Shown in pieces: positions 58,785 through 64,000 of a stretch of DNA of 64,000 nt. The position numbers and the translations under genes are program-made. Positions within the stretch are counted from its first letter, which is position 1, and the number at the start of each line of letters is the position of its first letter. The notes below the pieces were generated by a model, which was given only the letters and a program-made list of their open reading frames with translations, made no database searches and was not told the DNA's origin. Origin of the DNA: Pseudonocardia sp. DSM 110487 (lineage in GTDB: Bacteria > Actinomycetota > Actinomycetes > Mycobacteriales > Pseudonocardiaceae); assembly GCF_019468565.1 (NCBI RefSeq), contig NZ_CP080521.1:4340001-4404000 (forward strand), given 5' to 3'.

Positions 58785-59732
58785 GTGTTTCGGGGACGTG
58801 TCGGGGTCGGTCTTGCGCTGGCGGTGTTGTCGGCTGTCACCTTCGGCCTCTCGGGGCCCTTCGCGAAGGCGCTGACCGACGCGGGCTGGTCGGCCAACGG
58901 GGCCGTGCTCGTCCGGATGGGCGGGGCCGCGGCGATCCTGCTGGTGGTACTGGCGCTCACCCGCCCCGGCGTGCTGGCGGCGATCCGCGCCGACGGCCCC
59001 GCGCTGGTGCTCTACGGCGTCCTCGCCGTGGCAGGCGTGCAGGTGGCGTTCTTCAACGCGCTGCTGTACGTGCCGGTGGCGGTGGCCCTCCTGCTGGAGT
59101 TCCTCGGCCCGATCCTCGTGCTCGCATGGGTGTGGCTGGTGCGCAGGCAGCCGCTCGGTCCCCGCACGCTGTTCGGCGCCATGATCGCGCTATTCGGACT
59201 GTCCCTGGTGGTGCAGATCTGGACCGGTGTGGAGCTGCGCTGGGAGGGCATCGCGTGGGGCCTGGCCGCCGCGGTGTGCCAGGCGTCGTACTTCCTGGTG
59301 GCCGACCGCGCCGGCAGCAGCACCCCACCGATCGTCCTCGCCGGCGTCGGGATGACGCTGGGCACGGTCGTCGTCGTGCTGCTCGGGGTCGTCGGCGTGC
59401 TGCCGATCGTGATCGACACCGCCGCCACGGGCGTGCTCCTCGCCGGTGTCGACGTGGGCTGGCCCATGGCGGCCACGCTGCTGGTGGTCGTCTCGTCGGT
59501 GATCGCCTACCTCGCGGGTGTTGCCGCGATCCGGCGCATCGGTGCACCGCGTGGGTCGCTGGTCGCGCTGCTCGAGGTCGTCGCCTCCGCGGTGGCCTCG
59601 TGGCTGCTGCTGGGCCAGGTACCGACTCCCGTGCAGGCGGTGGGCGGGGCGCTGATCCTCGGCGGCGTGGCCTTGACCATCACGTCCCGGCGCCCGGCCG
59701 CCGTCGAACCCGAGGTGCTGCCCGCGGCGTGA
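58785..59732 (+). CDS. EamA-family transporter
   Basis: A 315-residue ten-helix drug/metabolite transporter (VLSAVTFGLSGPFAKAL in helix 1; ALLEVVASAVASWLLLGQVPT in the second repeat). It follows the sulfatase by 37 bases on the same strand and may be co-transcribed. The start is unclear: GTG at 58785 is the first usual codon in a sensible place, with no good ribosome site. Likely an exporter of a small molecule. Confidence 0.82.
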   Translation: MFRGRVGVGLALAVLSAVTFGLSGPFAKALTDAGWSANGAVLVRMGGAAAILLVVLALTRPGVLAAIRADGPALVLYGVLAVAGVQVAFFNALLYVPVAVALLLEFLGPILVLAWVWLVRRQPLGPRTLFGAMIALFGLSLVVQIWTGVELRWEGIAWGLAAAVCQASYFLVADRAGSSTPPIVLAGVGMTLGTVVVVLLGVVGVLPIVIDTAATGVLLAGVDVGWPMAATLLVVVSSVIAYLAGVAAIRRIGAPRGSLVALLEVVASAVASWLLLGQVPTPVQAVGGALILGGVALTITSRRPAAVEPEVLPAA

Positions 59733-59761
59733 GCCGCCCAGCCGTCGCCGGCGTTGACGTT

Positions 59762-59829
59762 CCATGATCACCGCCTGCGGTCGTAGGACCGCAGTGGTGC
59801 GGTTCTGTGACCGCGTGCGCTGATCATGG
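59762..59829. repeat. Structured palindromic element after the EamA gene
   Basis: Outer arms CCATGATCA (59762-59770) and TGATCATGG (59821-59829) pair perfectly and enclose two hairpins: CTGCGGTC-GTAG-GACCGCAG and a GCGGT/ACCGC stem. It may be a terminator or a small miniature repeat. A related CGATCATGG lies at about 60010 inside the neighbouring broken gene. Confidence 0.5.
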
Positions 59830-59884
59830 TCGTGGTTTCTTCGAAACGGGCCCGGCGCGCCGCGGCGCACGGAATTCTGCTGGC

Positions 59885-60079
59885 GTGGCCTTGGAGCGTG
59901 TCCTGGTCCGGCAGGCCGGCGTCGTCACCCTCGCCCAGGCGCTTGACTGCGGGATCTCGGCCGACACGGTCCGGCGCAGGGTGCGCGGCGGGGCCTGGCG
60001 GGAGTTGCGTCGATCATGGCCGGCGTTCACAACGCACCTATGGCTCCATAACACCCAGGAGGTCCTCCAGGGGCGCTGA
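59885..60079 (+). pseudogene. Truncated DUF559/AbiEi-antitoxin-like gene
   Basis: Starting at GTG 59885 the first 40 codons match the N-terminal winged-helix of actinobacterial DUF559-type proteins (VLVRQAGVVTLAQALDCGISADTVRRRVRGGAWREL). The match breaks off near base 60005, and the frame then runs into sequence antisense to the LysR gene. The C-terminal nuclease-like domain is missing. Probably a deletion remnant. Confidence 0.55.
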
Positions 60080-60913
60080 TGCGTTGTCGGGGCGCCAGAT
60101 CGCTGCCAGGTCCAGTTGTCGGGTCACATTCGTCAACCGGCGGAGGGTGACGCCCTGCCTGCCGAGTGCCGCGGCGGAGGAGGGGACCACCGCCAGCCCG
60201 ATCCCCGCGGCCACCAGGCCCAGCACGGTCTGGATGAGCCACACCCCGCGCTGCGCGATGCGAGGCGTGATCCCGGCGCCGTCGAACAGTGCGGTGATGG
60301 CGGCGTGCAGGCCGGGAACGTCGTGGCGTTCGGGGAGGACGAAAGGTTCCCCTGCGACGTCGGTGAGGGCGACGGTGGGCGCCGTGGCGGCCGGGTGGGC
60401 CTCGGGGACGGCGAGCAGGAGGTCCTCGGACGCGAGGCGGCGATGCGCGAGGTCGGGTCCGCTGATCGGCAGGTAGAGCACGGCGACGTCGAGGCGGCGC
60501 TCGTGCACGGCGCGCAGCAGCGCGTCGGGGGCCAACTCCCGCAAGGTCAGCTCGACGGCCGGGTGCGTGGCACCGAACTCGCGCAACAGGTCGGGGAGGA
60601 CGCCGTTGATGGCCGACGGGACGAACCCGACCGTGAGCCTGCCGACGGTGCCGTCTCCGACGCCGCGCACCATCCGGACGGTCTCGTCGAGGTCGGTGAG
60701 GAGCCGGCGCGCCTCCGGCAGGAGTGCCGCGCCCGCGGCGGTGAGCCGGATGGCGCGGCGGGAGCGGTCGAACAGCGGCGTGCCGATCTCCTTCTCGAGG
60801 AGGGCGATCTGCTGGCTGAGCGGGGGCTGGGCCATGTGCAGGCGCTGGGCGGCGCGGGTGAAGCTGAGCTCCTCCGCCACCGCCACGAAGTAGCCGAGCC
60901 GCCGGTACCGCAC
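60038..60913 (-). CDS. LysR-family transcriptional regulator
   Basis: A 291-residue LysR regulator: helix-turn-helix FTRAAQRLHMAQPPLSQQIALLEKEIG and effector domain with LTVGFVPSAINGVLPDLL and VGIGLAVVPSSAAAL-like segments. GTG start, probably leaderless (TATAGG -10 eight bases before). It is divergent from the 3-oxoacid CoA-transferase genes with an 83-base gap, which makes it their likely activator. Confidence 0.9.
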   Translation of the reverse strand: MRYRRLGYFVAVAEELSFTRAAQRLHMAQPPLSQQIALLEKEIGTPLFDRSRRAIRLTAAGAALLPEARRLLTDLDETVRMVRGVGDGTVGRLTVGFVPSAINGVLPDLLREFGATHPAVELTLRELAPDALLRAVHERRLDVAVLYLPISGPDLAHRRLASEDLLLAVPEAHPAATAPTVALTDVAGEPFVLPERHDVPGLHAAITALFDGAGITPRIAQRGVWLIQTVLGLVAAGIGLAVVPSSAAALGRQGVTLRRLTNVTRQLDLAAIWRPDNASAPLEDLLGVMEP

Positions 60914-60921
60914 CAGAGGAT

Positions 60922-60951
60922 CCTATATGCGGATCGTTCTGTTTCAGACAA
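60922..60951 (-). promoter_or_regulatory. Promoter of the LysR gene
   Basis: TTGTCT (60951-60946) and TATAGG (60927-60922) on the minus strand with an 18-base spacer; the GTG follows 8 bases later, suggesting a leaderless transcript. The AT-rich gap is shared with the divergent CoA-transferase genes. Confidence 0.5.
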
Positions 60952-60996
60952 AGTAGATGTTGGACGTATGGGTGACGCCCGTGGTCAGCTCGCCAC

Positions 60997-61665
60997 ATGT
61001 CCACACTCGTCGAGCGAGTCACCGTCGATGTCGTCGAGGCGGTCTCCCGGGTCCGGGACGGCGCCACCGTGATGGTCGGCGGGTTCGGCCTGGTCGGCGC
61101 GCCGCTCACGCTGATCGAGGGCCTGCTCGCGCACACGAGCGTCGGCAACCTGACGATCGTCAGCAACAACCTCGGCGAGCCGGGCCGCGGCCTCGGCCGG
61201 CTGCTCCTGGAGGGCAGGGTCCGCAAGGCGGTCGGGTCCTACTTCACCAGCAACCCCGACGTCGTCGCGGCGTACCAGGCCGGGCGCCTCGAGATCGACC
61301 TGATGCCGCAGGGCACGCTCGCCGAGGCGATCCGCGCGGGCGGTGCGGGGATCGGCGGCTTCTACACGCGCACCGGGTGGGGTACGGCGCTCGGCGAGGG
61401 CCGCGAGGAGCGGACGATCCGCGGCGAGCCGCACGTCTACCAGGAGAGCCTGCGGGCCGACGTGGCGCTCGTGCGGGCACGGGCTGCCGACGAGCTGGGC
61501 AACCTCGTCTACTCCAAGACCGCCCGCAACTTCAACCCGGACATGGCCACCGCGGCCGACCTGGTCATCGCCGAGGTCGACGAGGTGGTGCCGGTCGGCG
61601 CACTCGACCCGGAGGCCATCGTGACCCCGCACCTGTTCGTCGACGCGGTGGTGCTGAGCCGATGA
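60997..61665 (+). CDS. 3-oxoacid CoA-transferase, subunit A
   Basis: A 222-residue family I CoA-transferase alpha subunit: DGATVMVGGFGLVGAPLTLIEGLL near residues 22-46, SNNLGEPGRGLG, GGAGIGGFYTRTGWGT and SKTARNFNPDMATAAD. It transfers CoA from succinyl-CoA to a 3-oxoacid such as 3-oxoadipate or acetoacetate (PcaI/ScoA/AtoD types cannot be separated here). The stop overlaps subunit B (ATGA). Confidence 0.88.
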   Translation: MSTLVERVTVDVVEAVSRVRDGATVMVGGFGLVGAPLTLIEGLLAHTSVGNLTIVSNNLGEPGRGLGRLLLEGRVRKAVGSYFTSNPDVVAAYQAGRLEIDLMPQGTLAEAIRAGGAGIGGFYTRTGWGTALGEGREERTIRGEPHVYQESLRADVALVRARAADELGNLVYSKTARNFNPDMATAADLVIAEVDEVVPVGALDPEAIVTPHLFVDAVVLSR

Positions 61666-62327
61666 GCGACATCCAGCGCCGGATCGCCGCCCGTGTGGTC
61701 CCGCACATCCCGCACGGCGCCGTCGTCAACCTGGGCATCGGCATCCCCACGCTCGTGGCCGATCACCTCCCGGATGGCCACGTCGCGCACCTGCAGACCG
61801 AGAACGGCCTGCTCGGGGTGGGCCCGACCCCGGCGCCGGACGAGGTCGACCCTGATCTCGTGCACGCCGGCAAGCAACCGGTCACGGCGCGGCCTGGTGC
61901 CTCCTACTTCGCCAGCTCGGCGTCGTTCGGGATGATCCGCGGCGGCCACGTCGAGGTCGCGGTGCTCGGCGCACTGCAGATCGACGCGGCCGGCCGGATC
62001 GCGAACTGGGCGATCCCCGGCAAGCCGGTGCTCGGCGTCGGCGGCGCGATGGACCTGCTCGTCGGCGCCCGCACCGTCGTGGTGGCCACCACGCACACCG
62101 CGAAGGACGGCTCGCCCAAGATCGTGCCGGAGTGCACGTTCCCGCTGACCGCCCAGCGCCCGGTGGACGTCGTCGTCACCGAGGCGGCGACGTTCCGCAC
62201 CGATCCGGCCGGTCTGGTGCTGGTCGAACTGGCGGCCGGGACCACCGTCGACTGGGTTCGCGACCACACCGCAGCACCGTTCCTGGTCGAGCTGACGGAC
62301 ATCCCGCTGCCGCAGGCAGGCGCCTAA
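61662..62327 (+). CDS. 3-oxoacid CoA-transferase, subunit B
   Basis: A 221-residue beta subunit: VNLGIGIPTLVADHLPDG near 23-40, the catalytic Glu47 in QTENGLLGVGP, GVGGAMDLLVGA and TAKDGSPKIVPECTFPLT. Coupled to subunit A and divergent from LysR, as in pcaIJ or sco clusters. If it serves 3-oxoadipate it would link aromatic catabolism to acetyl-CoA and succinyl-CoA; if acetoacetate, it would use the acetoacetate released by the carnitine route. Confidence 0.88.
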   Translation: MSDIQRRIAARVVPHIPHGAVVNLGIGIPTLVADHLPDGHVAHLQTENGLLGVGPTPAPDEVDPDLVHAGKQPVTARPGASYFASSASFGMIRGGHVEVAVLGALQIDAAGRIANWAIPGKPVLGVGGAMDLLVGARTVVVATTHTAKDGSPKIVPECTFPLTAQRPVDVVVTEAATFRTDPAGLVLVELAAGTTVDWVRDHTAAPFLVELTDIPLPQAGA

Positions 62328-62389
62328 CTCGGTCGCATTTCGTCATCGGCTTCGCCAACATGAAACCCCTCGGGTGAGGGGGAAATCGA

Positions 62390-64000
62390 ATGGCTGCGCC
62401 GCGGCGCAAAACGGCGGTGCTGCTTGCGCTGCGCTACTACGGGCGGGAGCTCGCCCGGAACCGCCTGATCACTGTTCCCGCGCTGCTGCTGCCGGCGTTG
62501 GGAAACACCTGCCAGGCCTACGTCGGCCCGCTGATCATCGCGGCGCTCGCCGGCCGCATCGCAGGGGGAGAGGAAGTCGGCCCGGGTACCGTCCTGCTCT
62601 ACGTGCTCGGGTTCGCCGCCGTGCTGCTGCTGGCCGAGGCGCTGTGGCGCGTCGGCGTGCACTGCCTGAACCGGACCGACGGCCACGGGATCGAGAACCT
62701 GTACGTGATCGGCATGAACGAGCTGCTCGCGAAGGACGCTGCGTTCTTCCACGACAACTTCGCCGGGTCGTTGACGAAACGGGTGCTCAGCTTCGCCGCG
62801 CGGTTCGAGGAGTTCGTCGACACACTCGCCTTTTCCGTCATCGCCAACTTCGTGCCGCTGGTGTTCGCGTCGGTGGTCCTCTGGCAGTACGACCCGATGC
62901 TGGTCGTCGTCCTGGTGAGCCTCATCGTGGTGACCGGGCTGGCCATCGCCCCGCTCGTGCGGCGTCGCCAGGCGCTCGTCGACCAGCGGGAGGCCGCCAT
63001 CGCTCGGGTGTCCGGCCACGTCGCCGACAGCTTGATGAACATGGAGACGGTGCGTGCCTTCGCCGCCGAGGAGCGCGAGGCCGCCGAGCACAAGACGCGC
63101 GTCGCCGAGCAGCGCAGGCTTTCCATCCGGTCGTGGGACTACGCCAACCTCCGCATCGACACGGTCGTCGCGCCGATGTACGTGCTCACCAACGCGCTCG
63201 GTCTGTTCGTCGCCGTCGGCCTCGGCGGCGGGCAACTGGGCGTGGAGGCCATCGTCGTGACGTTCACCTACTACTGGAGCGCCACCCGGGTGATGTTCGA
63301 GTTCAACCAGATCTACCGGCGGCTGGAGAGCTCGATGACCGAGGCCGCCCAGTTCACCGAGCTGCTGCTCACCCCGCCGACGGTGCGTGACCCGGTCTCG
63401 CCGGAACCGCTGCGCGCCGCCGGTGCGGACGTGCGGTTCGAGCACGTGACGTTCGCCCACGACGGCGCGCCGCCGCTCTTCACCGGCCTCGACCTGACCG
63501 TCGGGAACGGGGAGAAGATCGGGCTGGTCGGGCGTTCGGGCGGCGGGAAGAGCACCCTCACCAAGCTGCTGCTGCGGCTGATGGACGTCCACGACGGTCG
63601 GATCCTGATCGGCGGCCAGGACATCTCCCGGATCAGCCAGGCCGACCTGCGAAGCCTGATCGCCTACGTGCCGCAGGATCCGGCAATGTTCCACCGGACC
63701 CTGCGCGACAACATCGCGTTCGGCCGGCCCGGCGCGACCGATGCGGAGATCCGTCGCGCTTCCGACGCCGCGCACGTCACCGAGTTCGTCGACGCCCTGC
63801 CGGCGGGGTTCGACACGATCGTCGGGGAGCGTGGGATCAAGCTGTCGGGCGGCCAGCGTCAGCGGGTCGCCCTCGCCCGCGCCATCCTGCGGGACGCGCC
63901 GATCCTGCTGCTCGACGAGGCCACCAGCGCTCTCGACTCGGAGAGCGAGATCCTCGTCCAGCACGCACTGTGGCAGCTCATGGAGGGCCGCACCGCGCTC
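62390..64000 (+). CDS. ABC exporter, fused membrane and ATPase domains (3' end outside window)
   Basis: A half-size exporter with at least 537 residues in the window. Residues about 1-320 are the six-helix exporter membrane domain (GRIAGGEEVGPGTVLLYVLGF; RQALVDQREAAIARVSGHVADSLMNMETVRAFA). The ATPase begins near 345: Walker A GRSGGGKST, signature LSGGQRQR and LLLDEATSALD. ATG with a GAGGGGGA site. Type: lipid, peptide or drug exporter; it would act as a dimer. Confidence 0.9.
   Translation, partial: MAAPRRKTAVLLALRYYGRELARNRLITVPALLLPALGNTCQAYVGPLIIAALAGRIAGGEEVGPGTVLLYVLGFAAVLLLAEALWRVGVHCLNRTDGHGIENLYVIGMNELLAKDAAFFHDNFAGSLTKRVLSFAARFEEFVDTLAFSVIANFVPLVFASVVLWQYDPMLVVVLVSLIVVTGLAIAPLVRRRQALVDQREAAIARVSGHVADSLMNMETVRAFAAEEREAAEHKTRVAEQRRLSIRSWDYANLRIDTVVAPMYVLTNALGLFVAVGLGGGQLGVEAIVVTFTYYWSATRVMFEFNQIYRRLESSMTEAAQFTELLLTPPTVRDPVSPEPLRAAGADVRFEHVTFAHDGAPPLFTGLDLTVGNGEKIGLVGRSGGGKSTLTKLLLRLMDVHDGRILIGGQDISRISQADLRSLIAYVPQDPAMFHRTLRDNIAFGRPGATDAEIRRASDAAHVTEFVDALPAGFDTIVGERGIKLSGGQRQRVALARAILRDAPILLLDEATSALDSESEILVQHALWQLMEGRTAL

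Overview
The window is very GC-rich (about 70% or more), uses GTG and TTG starts freely, packs genes with 4-base stop/start overlaps, and carries families typical of high-GC Actinomycetota: DevR-like regulator, Acg-type nitroreductase, LigD polymerase domain, PaaX, many acyl-CoA enzymes. A soil actinomycete of the Pseudonocardiaceae type (Pseudonocardia or a relative) is my best guess, from gene style only. I see no rRNA, tRNA, CRISPR array, phage module or intact insertion sequence. About 66 genes or gene fragments are called.

Layout. 1-7.6 kb: the end of an AraC regulator, phosphoketolase-acetate kinase (xfp-ackA), then a small redox/dormancy-like set: Acg-type nitroreductase, flavodoxin, orphan DevR/DosR-like response regulator, methyltransferase and a flavin-binding PPOX protein. 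Two sequences resembling the mycobacterial DosR box lie upstream of the PPOX and nitroreductase genes. 7.7-16 kb: a PaaX regulator and a CoA-thioester aromatic degradation cluster (RidA, SDR, enoyl-CoA hydratase, acyl-CoA dehydrogenase, and divergently a fused salicylyl/2-aminobenzoyl-CoA monooxygenase-oxidoreductase). 15-19.3 kb: LysR plus a mesaconyl-C4-CoA-hydratase-like protein, CaiB-type CoA transferase and acyl-CoA dehydrogenase, plausibly one short dicarboxylyl-CoA route. 19.7-30 kb: small accessory operons (ArsR-SRPBCC, divergent paralogous YciI genes, SDR-hydrolase, CGNR regulator, VOC-YdeI, two EEP phosphodiesterase-like proteins, LigD polymerase domain, MerB-type organomercury lyase).

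30.1-35.4 kb: a nitrate/sulfonate/taurine-type ABC importer on the minus strand, an unknown membrane protein and an IclR regulator. 35.5-50.9 kb: a long plus-strand island: peptide/opine-type ABC importer, cdhC-cdhA-cdhB-like carnitine-to-betaine genes, acyl-CoA dehydrogenase, NDP-forming acyl-CoA synthetase, CaiD-like hydratase, a 994-residue DUF3604 protein and a class II glutamine amidotransferase. Together these suggest uptake and breakdown of gamma-butyrobetaine/crotonobetaine/carnitine, with IclR as likely regulator.

50.7-64 kb: EamA exporter with an Lrp regulator, a LuxR-type regulator, a secreted CAP protein, a LacI-aminotransferase pair divergent from an MFS transporter-sulfatase operon with clear LacI-type operators, a second EamA exporter, remnants of a DUF559-type gene beside a structured palindromic element, a LysR gene divergent from a 3-oxoacid CoA-transferase pair, and an ABC exporter that runs off the window. 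Many promoters sit so close to their start codons that leaderless mRNAs are expected. All functional calls come from reading translated sequence and motifs; no database search was run.
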